Source: Halalkalibacter krulwichiae (lineage in GTDB: Bacteria > Bacillota > Bacilli > Bacillales > Bacillaceae_D). From it: 64,000 nucleotides of DNA. Both the position numbers and the translations under genes were made by a program. The notes under the pieces were generated by a model. That model saw only the letters and a list, made by a program, of their open reading frames with translations, had not been told where the DNA came from and ran no database searches. Location of the stretch: positions 932,001-996,000 of the forward strand of contig NZ_CP020814.1 of NCBI RefSeq assembly GCF_002109385.1, in the 5' to 3' direction. This document shows positions 19,977-30,640 of this stretch, piece by piece; positions within the stretch are counted from its first letter, which is position 1, and the number at the start of each line of letters is the position of its first letter.

Positions 19977-22050
19977 TAAAGACTTTTTATTAGAAATTGG
20001 GCTCGAGGAGTTACCAGCCCGCTTCGTAACAGATTCAATGAATCAATTAGAAGAAAAGGTAAAGGCTTGGTTATCGGCAGAACGCCTACAATATGAAGGT
20101 ATTGAAGCATTCGCAACACCAAGGAGATTGGCAATTTTAATAAATGGCCTTGAACAGAATCAATCAGATATTGAAGAAGAAGCAAAAGGTCCAGCAAGAA
20201 AAATAGCATTTGATGAAGAAGGAAATTGGTCTAAAGCGGCAGTTGGTTTCGCGAGAGGCCAAGGGGTAAATACAGATGATTTATTCTTTAAAGAAATAAA
20301 AGGTGTTGAATATATCTTTGCAAAGAAATTCATTAAAGGGAAGAAAACGAAGGAACTTCTCCCTGCCTTAAAAGATATAATCACATCTTTGCATTTCCCT
20401 AAAAACATGCGATGGGGAAGCAATGATCTTCGTTTTGCTCGACCAATTCGATGGCTAGTTGCCTTGTATGGTACGGAAGTAGTTCCTTTTTCAATTACAT
20501 CAATTGAAACAGGTGCGAAGACGTATGGACATCGATTCTTGGGAAAAGAAGTAGAAATCTCAGAACCGAAAGAATACAGCTTAGCTTTATTGGGCCAATA
20601 TGTACTAGTAAATCCTGATGAACGAAAGATAGCAATTCGGAATCAAATTGAGGCAATGACTGAAGGAAATGGATGGATTGTCCCAATTGATGAGGATCTA
20701 CTAGAGGAAGTTACACATCTTGTAGAATACCCGACTGCGCTTTCTGGGAGTTTTGACGAAGATTTCCTGACGCTTCCGAAAGAAGTCTTAATTACATCAA
20801 TGAGAGAGCATCAACGTTATTTCCCTGTCGAGAATGAAAAAGGTGAGTTATTGCCTTATTTCATTACTGTTCGTAATGGTGATCATCAGCATTTAGAAAA
20901 CGTCTCAAAGGGTAATGAAAAGGTTTTAAGAGCGAGATTATCGGATGCTGCATTCTTTTATAGTGAAGATCAAAAATTAGCTATTAACGATGCTCTTAAG
21001 CGTTTAGAGCAAATTGTTTATCATGAAGAATTAGGTTCAATTGGAGACAAAGTACGCCGTGTTGGAGAAGGTGTAAATAAGCTTACTGAATTGCTTTTGG
21101 TTGATGCTAACACTAAGCAAACCGCTAGTCGCATTGCTGAAATAGGAAAGTTTGACCTTGTCACACAAATGGTGTACGAGTTCCCAGAACTGCAAGGCCG
21201 AATGGGTGAGGTTTATTCGGAGCTTGCAGGAGAACCGAATGAAGTAGCAAAGGGAATTAATGAGCACTATCAACCTAGATTTGCAGGCGACAATAGCCCT
21301 TCAACATTAGCGGCTACCATTGTAAGTTTAGCTGAAAAATTAGATACAATTGTTACATGTTTCGCAATTGGTTTAATACCGACGGGCTCTCAAGATCCTT
21401 ATGCTTTAAGAAGGCAGGCAGCTGGAGTAGTTCAGATGGTTAAAGATTACTCTCTTGATGTAAAAGTAGAGCAACTGCTTGAAATTAGTTTAGAAGTTGC
21501 AGAAAGTCGAAATTTATTAAAAAGAGAAACAGAAGAAATCAAAGTAGATCTTATTGATTTCTTTAGATTAAGAGTTAAAGCTTTGTTACAAGAAGAAGGG
21601 GTACAATACGATGTCATTGATGCAGTGTTAACTAATGAAATTGGTCATGTACCGACAATCATTAAAAAAGCATTGTTAATTTCTGAAGTGAGAGAGCAGG
21701 AATCGTTCAAAAAGGTTGTAGAAGCATTAAGTCGTGTTACGAATATATCCAAAAAAGTTACTGATAAAGGAGAAATCAATCCAAAGTTATTCGAGAAAAA
21801 CGAGGAAAACGAACTTTATCAGCTGTATATTGATTTGTCTTCTAAGGTTAAGCAAGCTTTAAAAGAAAATAATGTACAGGAAGCGTATGATGCACTTGCA
21901 AGTTCTGAACCTGTGATTAATCAATACTTTGATCATATTATGGTAATGGCTGAAGATGAAAAATTACGTAATAACCGCTTAAATCAGATGAGTGCCTTGG
22001 CTGAAATCATTCGATCATTTGCTCAATTTCAAGCGATTGTTTTTGCTTAA
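19969..22050 (+). CDS. glyS: Glycyl-tRNA synthetase beta subunit
   Basis: A 693-residue subunit that binds tRNA-Gly and contains an HD-like core and a C-terminal anticodon-binding region. It begins with the typical [15 protein letters not shown] and has [12 protein letters not shown] and [17 protein letters not shown]. Normal length, no internal breaks. Start ATG lies inside the end of glyQ after GGAGGGAG, so the two are translated together. Confidence 0.98.
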   Translation: MANKDFLLEIGLEELPARFVTDSMNQLEEKVKAWLSAERLQYEGIEAFATPRRLAILINGLEQNQSDIEEEAKGPARKIAFDEEGNWSKAAVGFARGQGVNTDDLFFKEIKGVEYIFAKKFIKGKKTKELLPALKDIITSLHFPKNMRWGSNDLRFARPIRWLVALYGTEVVPFSITSIETGAKTYGHRFLGKEVEISEPKEYSLALLGQYVLVNPDERKIAIRNQIEAMTEGNGWIVPIDEDLLEEVTHLVEYPTALSGSFDEDFLTLPKEVLITSMREHQRYFPVENEKGELLPYFITVRNGDHQHLENVSKGNEKVLRARLSDAAFFYSEDQKLAINDALKRLEQIVYHEELGSIGDKVRRVGEGVNKLTELLLVDANTKQTASRIAEIGKFDLVTQMVYEFPELQGRMGEVYSELAGEPNEVAKGINEHYQPRFAGDNSPSTLAATIVSLAEKLDTIVTCFAIGLIPTGSQDPYALRRQAAGVVQMVKDYSLDVKVEQLLEISLEVAESRNLLKRETEEIKVDLIDFFRLRVKALLQEEGVQYDVIDAVLTNEIGHVPTIIKKALLISEVREQESFKKVVEALSRVTNISKKVTDKGEINPKLFEKNEENELYQLYIDLSSKVKQALKENNVQEAYDALASSEPVINQYFDHIMVMAEDEKLRNNRLNQMSALAEIIRSFAQFQAIVFA

Positions 22051-22196
22051 TCGTACATTAAGTTCATCCTATTTAAGCTATACTAAATTAATAAAAACAA
22101 AAAAATGAGTGATATCACTTTTCATAGGGGCTTTCATTCGTATATAATAATCTCGTATTAGTATAGCACTTTGGGTGCTAAGGATGGTGAAATCCA

Positions 22197-22832
22197 ATCG
22201 AACTGACAAGCCGGCAAGAACAAATTATTGAAATTGTAAAGCATAATGGTCCAATTACGGGTGAACAGATAGCAGAACAGCTATCTCTTACTCGTGCTAC
22301 GTTAAGGCCCGATTTAGCAATTCTTACTATGGCGGGATATCTAGATGCAAGACCGCGTGTTGGATATTTTTATACCGGAAAATCTGGTAGTCAACTATTA
22401 GCAGATAAAGTTAAACATATTACAGTTAATGATTATCAGTCACGTCCTGTTGTCGTACAGCAATCTGTTTCAGTTTATGATGCGATTTGTACGATGTTTC
22501 TTGAGGATGTCGGCACGCTATTCGTAGTCGATGCAAATAATACGTTAGTTGGGGTACTCTCAAGAAAAGATTTATTACGTGCAAGTTTAGGAAAGCAAGC
22601 GCTTGAATCTATCCCTGTAAGTATTATTATGACGAGAATGCCTAATATAACTGTATGCAAGAAAGAAGATTTAATAATTGAAGTGGCCAATAAATTAATT
22701 GATAAACAAATTGATGGTTTACCAATTATTGAAGAAGTTGACCGTGGATCTGGATTTGAAGTAATTGGTCGTATTACGAAAACGAATATTACAGCGCTAC
22801 TTGTTGATTTAGCTAACGACGAAGTGATTTAA
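22197..22832 (+). CDS. ccpN: Transcriptional repressor CcpN, start codon unresolved
   Basis: CcpN represses gluconeogenic genes (gapB, pckA in B. subtilis). The frame reads IELTSRQEQIIEIV, then an N-terminal HTH (GEQIAEQLSLTRATLRPDL) and two CBS domains (CTMFLEDVGTLFVVD, IIMTRMPNI, KQIDGLPIIEE). The frame has no ATG, GTG or TTG between a stop at 22188 and ATG 22329, which would remove the HTH. A GTG at 22187 would fit the family start (MKSIELTSRQ) if one A near 22196 were absent. Otherwise ATC 22197, 9 nt after AAGGATGG, would be a rare start. A sequencing insertion is the simplest explanation. It is followed by yqfL, its usual partner. Confidence 0.85.
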   Translation: MELTSRQEQIIEIVKHNGPITGEQIAEQLSLTRATLRPDLAILTMAGYLDARPRVGYFYTGKSGSQLLADKVKHITVNDYQSRPVVVQQSVSVYDAICTMFLEDVGTLFVVDANNTLVGVLSRKDLLRASLGKQALESIPVSIIMTRMPNITVCKKEDLIIEVANKLIDKQIDGLPIIEEVDRGSGFEVIGRITKTNITALLVDLANDEVI

Positions 22833-22863
22833 GGAATTTGAGTAGTAAGGAGGGGGAAGGTGA

Positions 22864-23679
22864 ATGGAAGAGTTTAAGCAGCGTCCTGTAGTGTATGTCG
22901 TTTCTGATTCAGTTGGAGAAACTGCTGAACTCGTTGTTAAAGCAGCTGCTAGTCAATTCAGTAGTGCAGGACTCGAAGTTCGAAGAATTCCATATGTAGA
23001 AGATAAGCAAACAATTGAAGAGGTGGTCATTCTGGCAAGCAAAGCGAAGGCACTAATCGCCTTTACTCTAGTTGTTCCAGAGATTAAAGACCACCTGACA
23101 GCTTTAGCTAAAGAGGCTGAGGTAGAAATAGTAGATATAATCGGTCCAATGATAGAAAAGATTGGACAGTTAACAAATAAATCAGCTCGATATGAACCGG
23201 GATTAATTTATCGTCTTGATGAAGATTATTTTCGAAAAGTTGAAGCTATCGAGTTCGCAGTGAAATATGATGATGGTCGAGACCCAAGAGGGATTGTGAG
23301 AGCAGATATCGTACTTATTGGTGTTTCTAGAACTTCCAAAACACCATTGTCTCAATATTTAGCTCATAAGCGTTTAAAGGTAGCGAATGTCCCACTAGTA
23401 CCAGAAGTTGAACCTCCAAAAGAGTTGTTTCATGTTTCACCGAAAAAGTGCGTAGGGTTAAAGATTAGCCCTGAAAAGCTTAATGATATTCGGGCTGAAC
23501 GTTTAAAGGCTCTTGGTCTAAAAGCACAGGCTAATTATGCTAATCTTGATAGAATTAAAGAAGAATTAGCTTATGCAGAGAAAATTATGGATAGGATTGG
23601 TTGTCCTGTTATTGATGTCTCAAATAAGGCAGTAGAGGAAACGGCTAATCTAATCTCGAGTATGTTCTTGAAAAAATAA
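22864..23679 (+). CDS. yqfL: Pyruvate, phosphate dikinase regulatory protein family (DUF299), YqfL
   Basis: A 271-residue protein of the bifunctional kinase/phosphorylase family that controls PPDK or PEP synthase by ADP-dependent phosphorylation. The start [17 protein letters not shown] and the P-loop-like [11 protein letters not shown] (about residue 152) are visible. In B. subtilis it modulates CcpN activity, in keeping with its place 31 nt behind ccpN. AAGGAGGGGG ribosome site. Confidence 0.95.
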   Translation: MEEFKQRPVVYVVSDSVGETAELVVKAAASQFSSAGLEVRRIPYVEDKQTIEEVVILASKAKALIAFTLVVPEIKDHLTALAKEAEVEIVDIIGPMIEKIGQLTNKSARYEPGLIYRLDEDYFRKVEAIEFAVKYDDGRDPRGIVRADIVLIGVSRTSKTPLSQYLAHKRLKVANVPLVPEVEPPKELFHVSPKKCVGLKISPEKLNDIRAERLKALGLKAQANYANLDRIKEELAYAEKIMDRIGCPVIDVSNKAVEETANLISSMFLKK

Positions 23680-23687
23680 TCATTGAT

Positions 23688-23722
23688 TAGAGTATCTTGT
23701 GCAAACAAGGTGCTCTTTTTTA
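23688..23722 (+). terminator. Terminator of ccpN-yqfL
   Basis: GAGTATCTTG pairs (with G-U pairs) with CAAGGTGCTC, followed by TTTTTT. The rest of the 325-bp gap to yqxD (23680-24004) is AT-rich, with a TATAAT-like element near 23833 and a Spo0A-type box at 23976, but no gene. Confidence 0.8.
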
Positions 23723-23975
23723 GTGAAAACAAAATCAGGAAAAGTAATTTATCTCTAAGTATGTGATAAACCATTTTACTTCATAAAATGACCAAGAATG
23801 ACTAAATGCTTTGCAAGAAAGCAAAACTTGCGTATAATAAAGAATTGTGATTCTAGAGAATTTTTTTTGTCATAAAGAAAAAAAGAACAAATAAATTTTA
23901 AAAGTCAAGACTTTTTCTTCGTTTTTTGGTAATGATAGTAAGGATAAAAAAACAAATCAAGTGGCATTTGTTTCG

Positions 23976-23984
23976 TTCGACAAA
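23976..23984 (-). promoter_or_regulatory. Candidate Spo0A box before yqxD-dnaG-sigA
   Basis: TTTGTCGAA on the minus strand, 21 bp before the first possible start of yqxD. Spo0A control of the replication and sigma-A operon at sporulation onset would make sense, but this is inference from sequence only. Confidence 0.35.
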
Positions 23985-24004
23985 TATCTACGAAATTCTT
24001 TAAA

Positions 24005-24544
24005 ATGATAGCAGGATTTTTGAGAGGGATGTTGAATTCAACTAATATGAATCATATAGTTCGAATAGTATATGTTGATGCTGACGCATGTCCGGTAAAA
24101 AATGAAATAGTGGAAGTTTGTGAGCAATTCAAAGTAAAGATGGTCTTTGTGTCTTCTTACTCCCATTTCTTAACATTGCCGTCTTCAGTAAAAGTTGTCA
24201 CTGTCGATAATGAAAAAGAGGCTACAGATCTTTATTTGATGAATCATGTCAAAAAAGGGGACGTATGTGTGACCCAAGATCATGCTCTTGCTTCGATTTT
24301 GTTATCAAAAGGGGTTGAAACATTATCTCCTAGGGGATTACTCTATAACGAAGATACAATCGTTCAAATGCTTGATGCACGGTATTTATCACAGAAACAG
24401 CGGAGGATGGGTGGAAAAACAAAAGGGCCTAAAGCCTTTCAACAAGAGGATCGTTTAAAATTTATTAACCAATTGTCAAAAATTCTCTCAAAAAAAGAAG
24501 GATCTTCGCAAAAAAGCTCGAATTTTAAAGACTTAAGATGGTGA
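24005..24544 (+). CDS. yqxD: UPF0178 / YaiI-YqxD family protein
   Basis: Family protein of unknown function with a PIN-like fold. The signature YVDADACPVKNEI is near residue 23, with TVDNEKEATDLYLMN and CVTQDHALASILLSKG following, and MGGKTKGPKAF near the end. The start is uncertain: ATG 24005, ATG 24029, TTG 24032 and ATG 24047 are all in frame; only a GAGAGGG site at 24022-24028 is visible. The family usually begins a few residues before YVDADACP, which favours 24047. It leads the yqxD-dnaG-sigA operon. Confidence 0.9.
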   Translation: MIAGFLRGMLNSTNMNHIVRIVYVDADACPVKNEIVEVCEQFKVKMVFVSSYSHFLTLPSSVKVVTVDNEKEATDLYLMNHVKKGDVCVTQDHALASILLSKGVETLSPRGLLYNEDTIVQMLDARYLSQKQRRMGGKTKGPKAFQQEDRLKFINQLSKILSKKEGSSQKSSNFKDLRW

Positions 24545-24551
24545 TGACATA

Positions 24552-26339
24552 ATGAGCATAAGGATACCAGATGAGAAGGTTGATCTAATTAGACGCTCAT
24601 CAGATATTGTCGAAGTAATAAGTGATTATGTACAACTAAAAAAGCAAGGTCGACAATATATTGGATTATGTCCCTTTCACGGTGAAAAATCACCTTCATT
24701 TTCTGTCTCACCTGATAAGCAGTTATATCATTGCTTCGGCTGTGGGGCAGGCGGTAATGTTTTTTCCTTTTTAATGGAAATTGAAGGGATTACCTTTATT
24801 GAATCTGTTAATAAATTAGGTACAAAATTGAATATCGAGTTGCCTGAATCAGCTAATTCGGCAACAAAGCCTGCAGATGGGCCTCGCGAACGAATGAAAT
24901 CTGCTCATGAGATTGCTGCAAAGCTGTATTATCATGTTCTTACATTAACGGAGCAAGGAGCAGATGGACGTAATTACGTGAAAGAAAGAGGATTTACTCG
25001 GGAACAGATTGAGCGATTTCAAATTGGATTTGCTCCTGATCGCTGGGACTCTCTTACAACGATTTTAAGTAAGCGGCAATATTCTCTTGATTTAATGGTT
25101 GAGGCGGGGTTAGTAGGAGAAAGAGAATCCAAGGATGGATATTTTGATCGCTTTAGAAACAGACTTATGTTTCCGATATGGGATGGTCAAGGAAGGGTAA
25201 TTGCTTTTGGGGGCCGAACTATATCTGATGAGAAACCAAAGTATTTAAATAGTGCTGATACACCGATTTTCCATAAAGGACAGACGTTATACGGCTTGCA
25301 TCTAGCACGACCTTCTATACGTAAGGAAGGTACGGTCATTTTATTTGAAGGATATATTGATGTAATAGCTGCTTGGGGAGCTGGCTTTTCAAACGCTATT
25401 GCTACTCTTGGTACTGCTCTAACGGAAGAACAAGCTAAAATAATAAGGCGAAATGCTGAAACAGTTACCATTTGTTACGATTCCGATCAAGCTGGAATTA
25501 ATGCAGCTTTTAAATCTGCAAATATTTTAGAACAGGCAGGCTGTGTAATTAAAATTGCTGATATGCCTGAGGGCTTAGACCCCGATGACTATATCCGTAC
25601 ATACGGTGCTAATCGATTTAAATCGGATGTAATAGGGGCAAGCTTGACATTTATGTCTTTCAAAATGCGTTACTTACGTCGCGGGAAAAATTTAGCAAAT
25701 GAATCGGAGCGAATGCGCTATATTGAGGAGGTTCTTTCTGAAATCTCATCGCTTCCTCGAGCGGTAGAAAGAGACCACTATTTGCGTCAAATTGCTGATG
25801 AATTTTCATTGTCTCTTGAAGCTTTAAAACAAGAACAATACCAAATTTACCGGGCTAATAGGAAAGAAAAGACTTACTCTTCCGAAAAGAAAGTTACACC
25901 CCGCAGGTCGTTTGAGACTAAAAAGTTATTACCAGCTTATCAAAATGCCGAACGATTGTTGCTCGCGCATATGATGAGAAATGTTGAGGTAGCCGAAACT
26001 GTTCAAGAGCAGATTGGTGGTGCGTTTAACATTGAGGAACATCAAGCAATTGCTGCTTTTCTTTATGCCTTTTATGGAGAAGGGAATGAAGCTAACCCTA
26101 GTCTGTTCATCCAAAGCTTAAAAGATGAAAAGCTGATTCGAATAGCGGCAGAGCTTGGAATGCTTTCGGTAAATGAAGAATATCACGAGAAAGAAATTCA
26201 AGACTATATGAAACAGATTGAAACTTATCCAAAGCGGGTACAAATACAGAAGAAAGAACTTGAAATGAAACGGGAACAAGATCCACTGCAAGCGGCAAAG
26301 TTGTTAATGGAGATCAACCGTATGAAACAAGAACTTTAA
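24552..26339 (+). CDS. dnaG: DNA primase DnaG
   Basis: A 595-residue primase that makes RNA primers for replication. Order: zinc finger (CPFHGEKSPSF and HCFGCGAGG, residues 40-66), catalytic core with the Toprim motifs FEGYIDVIAA (about 265) and CYDSDQAG, and a C-terminal helicase-binding domain. Normal length. It follows yqxD by 7 nt and precedes sigA by 55 nt, the conserved macromolecular synthesis operon of Bacillus. Confidence 0.98.
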   Translation: MSIRIPDEKVDLIRRSSDIVEVISDYVQLKKQGRQYIGLCPFHGEKSPSFSVSPDKQLYHCFGCGAGGNVFSFLMEIEGITFIESVNKLGTKLNIELPESANSATKPADGPRERMKSAHEIAAKLYYHVLTLTEQGADGRNYVKERGFTREQIERFQIGFAPDRWDSLTTILSKRQYSLDLMVEAGLVGERESKDGYFDRFRNRLMFPIWDGQGRVIAFGGRTISDEKPKYLNSADTPIFHKGQTLYGLHLARPSIRKEGTVILFEGYIDVIAAWGAGFSNAIATLGTALTEEQAKIIRRNAETVTICYDSDQAGINAAFKSANILEQAGCVIKIADMPEGLDPDDYIRTYGANRFKSDVIGASLTFMSFKMRYLRRGKNLANESERMRYIEEVLSEISSLPRAVERDHYLRQIADEFSLSLEALKQEQYQIYRANRKEKTYSSEKKVTPRRSFETKKLLPAYQNAERLLLAHMMRNVEVAETVQEQIGGAFNIEEHQAIAAFLYAFYGEGNEANPSLFIQSLKDEKLIRIAAELGMLSVNEEYHEKEIQDYMKQIETYPKRVQIQKKELEMKREQDPLQAAKLLMEINRMKQEL

Positions 26340-26394
26340 CAGAAATGTACGAGGCAAGAGGCTTTGGTTTTGAACAATGGAAGGAGGGGATCGA

Positions 26395-27513
26395 ATGGCA
26401 GATAAACCACTACGCCCATTAGCAGAAGGTGAATTGTCCATCGATCAAGTAAAAGAACAATTAGTGGAGATAGGTAAAAAGCGTGGGGTCCTATCATATG
26501 CAGAAATTACAGAGAAACTAGCTGCATTTGATCAGGATTCAGATCAAATGGATGAATTTTTCGAATACCTTGGTGAACAAGGGGTTGAAGTTCTGAATGA
26601 AACAGACGATGTTCCGAATCTCCAGCAAGCAGCAAAGGATGAAGAAGAGTTTGACCTAAATGATTTAAGTGTACCGCCAGGAATAAAAATAAATGATCCT
26701 GTTCGTATGTATTTAAAAGAAATTGGTCGTGTTCCCCTTCTTTCAGCTGAGGAAGAAATTGAGCTTGCCAAACGTATAGAACAGGGAGACGAAGAAGCGA
26801 AGAGAAGACTAGCTGAAGCTAACTTACGTCTTGTTGTATCGATCGCAAAAAGGTATGTAGGTCGTGGGATGTTATTCCTGGATTTAATCCAAGAAGGAAA
26901 TATGGGGCTTATTAAAGCTGTTGAGAAGTTTGATTATGAAAAAGGATATAAATTTAGTACGTATGCTACATGGTGGATAAGACAGGCGATTACTCGTGCA
27001 ATTGCCGATCAAGCCAGGACAATTCGTATTCCGGTTCATATGGTTGAAACGATTAATAAATTAATTCGAGTTCAGCGCCAGCTTCTACAAGATTTTGGTC
27101 GTGAGCCTACACCGGAAGAAGTAGCTCAAGAGATGGACTTAACTCCAGATAAAGTGCGAGAAATCTTAAAGATTGCTCAAGAACCAGTTTCTCTTGAAAC
27201 GCCAATCGGTGAGGAAGATGACTCCCACCTAGGTGATTTTATCGAGGATCAGGAAGCTCTTGCTCCTTCAGATGCAGCTGCTTATGAATTGTTAAAAGAA
27301 CAATTAGAAGATGTTCTTGATACTTTAACAGATAGAGAAGAAAATGTATTACGTTTACGTTTTGGTCTTGATGATGGACGGACTAGAACTTTAGAAGAAG
27401 TTGGGAAAGTATTTGGAGTTACTCGTGAACGAATTCGTCAAATTGAAGCGAAAGCTTTAAGAAAACTTCGTCACCCTAGCCGAAGCAAGCGATTAAAAGA
27501 CTTCCTTGAATAA
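26395..27513 (+). CDS. sigA: RNA polymerase primary sigma factor SigA (RpoD)
   Basis: The 372-residue housekeeping sigma factor. Region 1.2 ([17 protein letters not shown]), region 2 with [18 protein letters not shown] for -10 recognition, region 3, and region 4.2 with [18 protein letters not shown] for -35 recognition are all present. ATG 26395 lies 5 nt after AAGGAGGGG; the ATG at 26377 precedes that site and would add six residues coded by it, so it was rejected. Confidence 0.98.
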   Translation: MADKPLRPLAEGELSIDQVKEQLVEIGKKRGVLSYAEITEKLAAFDQDSDQMDEFFEYLGEQGVEVLNETDDVPNLQQAAKDEEEFDLNDLSVPPGIKINDPVRMYLKEIGRVPLLSAEEEIELAKRIEQGDEEAKRRLAEANLRLVVSIAKRYVGRGMLFLDLIQEGNMGLIKAVEKFDYEKGYKFSTYATWWIRQAITRAIADQARTIRIPVHMVETINKLIRVQRQLLQDFGREPTPEEVAQEMDLTPDKVREILKIAQEPVSLETPIGEEDDSHLGDFIEDQEALAPSDAAAYELLKEQLEDVLDTLTDREENVLRLRFGLDDGRTRTLEEVGKVFGVTRERIRQIEAKALRKLRHPSRSKRLKDFLE

Positions 27514-27634
27514 AATTTAGAGCTTTATTTAAACGTTTTAGATCGCTAGCTATTAATTCAAATTGGTCTTGTTCAATATAAATCATTTTGATTTTGAGAA
27601 CAGGCCTTTTGATTTTTTTTGTGCGGAGGCAAGG

Positions 27635-28158
27635 ATGGACAAGCATAGAAAAGAGATTATTATTAGAGAAATTCAATATTGGAAAAAGTCTAAGCTCTTG
27701 CCAGACCATTACTGTGATTTTCTTCTCACGCTTTATTCCGAAGGAGAACAATACAAGATGAGTCAAATCAATCTAAGATAAACGTTAAAAGTGTTTATCT
27801 ATTGATAGCCGTAAAACTTTTATTTCTTTTAGCAGTTCTTGTCATTTATTTTACTGATTTTTCCTTAGCAATGCAAATAGTGAGCATCAGTTTTATTCTG
27901 TTAACAACTATCATAATTGCTAAAAATACGCCAAATACCCTTTTATTTAGTTTATACTCTATCATTTCGGCCATTATTTTATTTTTGTTATCGATTAACA
28001 TTGTTGTTGTATTGACAGATAACTCATTCTATTTACTAATGACAATAATCGGGCATGCCCTTACCTGGTTCTATGTTGGCCGGAAATGGTCTATGCGAAT
28101 CTTTACGATATCAGCTATTTTAGCTATACTTTTAATAATGATTTTTCTTTTTCGTTAA
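27635..28158 (+). pseudogene. Small conserved membrane protein, split by a frameshift
   Basis: Two open frames together make one plausible protein of about 174 residues. The first (27635-27781, ATG behind GCGGAGG) encodes a soluble helical part, MDKHRKEIIIREIQYWKKSK, ending LLTLYSEGEQ. The second frame, open from before 27751 to 28158, encodes about four to five membrane segments (LLFLLAVLVIYFTDFSL and following). One extra A at 27747-27748 would join them as LYSEGETIQDESNQSK. Function unknown; I do not recognise a named family. It lies between sigA and cccA. Confidence 0.6.
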
Positions 28159-28301
28159 AAGAGTGACAAAAAAAGCAAAATCAATAAGTAGCCCTTTTCA
28201 TTAAGGATGATATAAAGTAGAATGATAAGGGAATCTTTAACGTCTACATAGTTGTTTGACGATATGTGTTGATCCGATATAACGTAAAGGAGGATATGAC
28301 G

Positions 28302-28679
28302 ATGAAGGGAAGACCACTTTTACCTTTTGCTGTCACTGCAATTGTTGGAATCTTACTTATGATAGCACTTTCTTTTGTAGGGCTGAACCAACGTGAAGCA
28401 ATGAATGCAGATGAAGCAGAGGGAACAGAAGAAGTAACAGAATTTGAAGATCCAGTTACAGCTGGACAAGAACTTGCTCAACAGTCATGTATTGGCTGTC
28501 ACGGTGGAGATCTTGCTGGTGGTGCTGGGCCAGCGCTGACAGACCTAGATGGAGTTTATTCTGCTGAAGAAATCACTGACATTATTTTAAATGGATATGG
28601 TGCGATGCCTGCTATTTCTAACTTAAATGATGTTGAAGCCGATGCAATTGCTCAGTACCTTCTTGCAGGAGCTGAATAA
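28302..28679 (+). CDS. cccA: Cytochrome c-550 type, membrane-anchored
   Basis: A 125-residue cytochrome c anchored by an N-terminal membrane segment (residues 8-27), then an acidic linker (DEAEGTEEVTEFED) and a heme domain with the binding motif CIGCH (about residue 66) and the axial methionine in GYGAMPAI. It carries electrons on the outer face of the membrane. ATG 28302 is spaced correctly from AAAGGAGGA. Location after sigA equals B. subtilis cccA. Confidence 0.95.
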   Translation: MKGRPLLPFAVTAIVGILLMIALSFVGLNQREAMNADEAEGTEEVTEFEDPVTAGQELAQQSCIGCHGGDLAGGAGPALTDLDGVYSAEEITDIILNGYGAMPAISNLNDVEADAIAQYLLAGAE

Positions 28680-28685
28680 TAGTTT

Positions 28686-28722
28686 GAAGACGAGAGTGAT
28701 GGCGCTCTCGTCTTTTCTTTTA
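28686..28722 (+). terminator. Terminator of cccA
   Basis: AAGACGAGAG pairs with CTCTCGTCTT, followed by a T-rich tail. Confidence 0.88.
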
Positions 28723-28814
28723 GTTTACTAAATTGTCACGCATGGCTATAGAGTTGAAATTAATATTTTTTATGAGTAGTATGAAATAAAATGAATATAA
28801 TGTAGGGTGATAAA

Positions 28815-29522
28815 ATGAATGAGAAGCAGTTATCCGAGAGGCTCGTTCGAGTAGCCAATTACGTTCCGAATGGGGCAAAAATAGCTGATATTGGGTCTGA
28901 TCATGCGTACTTACCTTGTTACTTATGCATACAAGATGACAAAGTAACAGCGATTGCTGGAGAGGTGAATGAAGGACCTTATCAGTCAGCGAAGAAACAA
29001 GTGGAAAAAGTAAATTTAGAAAACCGCATTGAAGTTAGAAAAGGAAATGGTTTAGCTGTAATAGAAAAAGGGGAAGTTGATACGATTACGATTGCTGGGA
29101 TGGGAGGAGGATTGATTGCGACCATTCTTGATGAAGGAAAGGATAAGTTAATAGGTGTAAAAAAACTAATCTTACAACCCAATGTCTCTGCAGATCTAAT
29201 TAGGCTATGGTTAAGGGAACATGGATGGTTACTTATAGCGGAAGAGATAATTGAAGAAGATGAAAAAATCTATGAAATACTTGTAGCTGAACCTGGTGAC
29301 GATACAGAATTATATGCAGAAAAAACTAAGGAAAAGCTCTTACTTGGACCTTTCTTAATTCAACAACGAAATGAGACGTTTAAAAAGAAGTGGAGTTATG
29401 AAATCGCTAACTGGAAAAGAATATTACAGGAATTCGAAAAAGCAACTGAAACAGATCAAGTAAAGCAAAAACGAAACGAGTTAAGAGAGCAAATTCAGAT
29501 GGTTGAGGAGGTAATAAAATGA
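28815..29522 (+). CDS. trmK: tRNA (adenine22-N1)-methyltransferase TrmK
   Basis: A 235-residue S-adenosylmethionine-dependent enzyme that makes m1A22 in tRNAs. The Rossmann-fold SAM motif IADIGSDHAYLP (residues 23-34) and TITIAGMGGGLI (the NPPY-equivalent region) are clear; the C-terminal 70 residues form a helical coiled coil. The end overlaps yqfO by 4 nt (ATGA). Confidence 0.96.
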   Translation: MNEKQLSERLVRVANYVPNGAKIADIGSDHAYLPCYLCIQDDKVTAIAGEVNEGPYQSAKKQVEKVNLENRIEVRKGNGLAVIEKGEVDTITIAGMGGGLIATILDEGKDKLIGVKKLILQPNVSADLIRLWLREHGWLLIAEEIIEEDEKIYEILVAEPGDDTELYAEKTKEKLLLGPFLIQQRNETFKKKWSYEIANWKRILQEFEKATETDQVKQKRNELREQIQMVEEVIK

Positions 29523-30640
29523 GTAGATACATAAATGGTCAAGCGATTATTCAATACTTTGAACAATGGTCTCCGAAGTCTTATGCAGTTGAAGGTGATA
29601 AAAATGGCTTAATGATTGGAACATTAAATAAGCCTATAAAAAAAGTGTTAATAGCCCTTGATGTATTGGAAAACGTGATGGACGAAGCGATTGAGGAGCA
29701 GGTTGATCTCATTATAGCTCACCATCCATTGATCTTTAGACCATTAAAGAAAATTGATATTGGGACACCGCATGGAAGAATTGTAGAAAAGGCAATTAAA
29801 CATGATATCGCAATTTATGCAGCTCATACGAATCTAGATGTGGCTCAAGGTGGAGTAAATGACATGATGGCTGATGCACTCGGACTGAAGCGAACGGAAG
29901 TGCTTTCACCTACTCAATCTGTTGATTTGAAAAAGGTCGTTGTCTTTGTTCCTGAAACACATGTTACACAGTTGAGAGACGCTCTAGGAGAAGCGGGGGC
30001 AGGTCATATAGGTAATTATAGTCATTGCACGTTTAACAGCAAGGGGACGGGAACTTTTAAGCCAGAGGAAGGAACAAATCCTTATATTGGTCATCAAGGA
30101 GAAATGGAGTTTGTGGAAGAGGTTAAGGTCGAGACAATTATCCCGAGCCACCTTCAAAAAAGAATCATAACAACTATCTTAAAAGCACATCCATATGAGG
30201 AACCAGCTTTTGACATTTTTCCTTTAGATAATAAAGGAGAAGTATTAGGATTAGGAAGAATTGGGGAATTGGAAGATGAAATGACTCTTGCTCAATTTGC
30301 AGACCATGTAAAAGCAGTTTTTGATGTTAAAGGAGCTCGCGTCGTAGGCGACTTACAAACGAGAGTAAAGAAAGTTGCTGTACTAGGTGGAGATGGTAAT
30401 AAATATATGAACACAGCAATCTTTAAAGGAGCAGATGTGTTTGTGACAGGTGATGTTTATTATCATGTTGCCCACGATGCTATGATGGACGGCCTAAATA
30501 TCGTTGACCCAGGTCACAACGTCGAAAAGATTATGAAAGAAGGCGTAAAATCCTATTTAGAACAATATCTAACCAAACAAAACTACCAAACAAAAGTAAT
30601 CGCCTCAAAACCAAACACCGACCCCTTCCAATTTGTATAA
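29519..30640 (+). CDS. yqfO: Nif3-like dinuclear metal centre protein YqfO
   Basis: A 373-residue protein of the Nif3/GTP cyclohydrolase I type 2 family. It has the metal-binding motifs IAHHPLIFR (about residue 62) and YAAHTNLDVAQGG, an inserted PII-like domain (about 125-230) with HPYEEPAFDIFPL, and a second metal motif DPGHNVEK near the C-terminus. Biological role unresolved. It overlaps trmK, as in B. subtilis. Confidence 0.94.
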   Translation: MSRYINGQAIIQYFEQWSPKSYAVEGDKNGLMIGTLNKPIKKVLIALDVLENVMDEAIEEQVDLIIAHHPLIFRPLKKIDIGTPHGRIVEKAIKHDIAIYAAHTNLDVAQGGVNDMMADALGLKRTEVLSPTQSVDLKKVVVFVPETHVTQLRDALGEAGAGHIGNYSHCTFNSKGTGTFKPEEGTNPYIGHQGEMEFVEEVKVETIIPSHLQKRIITTILKAHPYEEPAFDIFPLDNKGEVLGLGRIGELEDEMTLAQFADHVKAVFDVKGARVVGDLQTRVKKVAVLGGDGNKYMNTAIFKGADVFVTGDVYYHVAHDAMMDGLNIVDPGHNVEKIMKEGVKSYLEQYLTKQNYQTKVIASKPNTDPFQFV

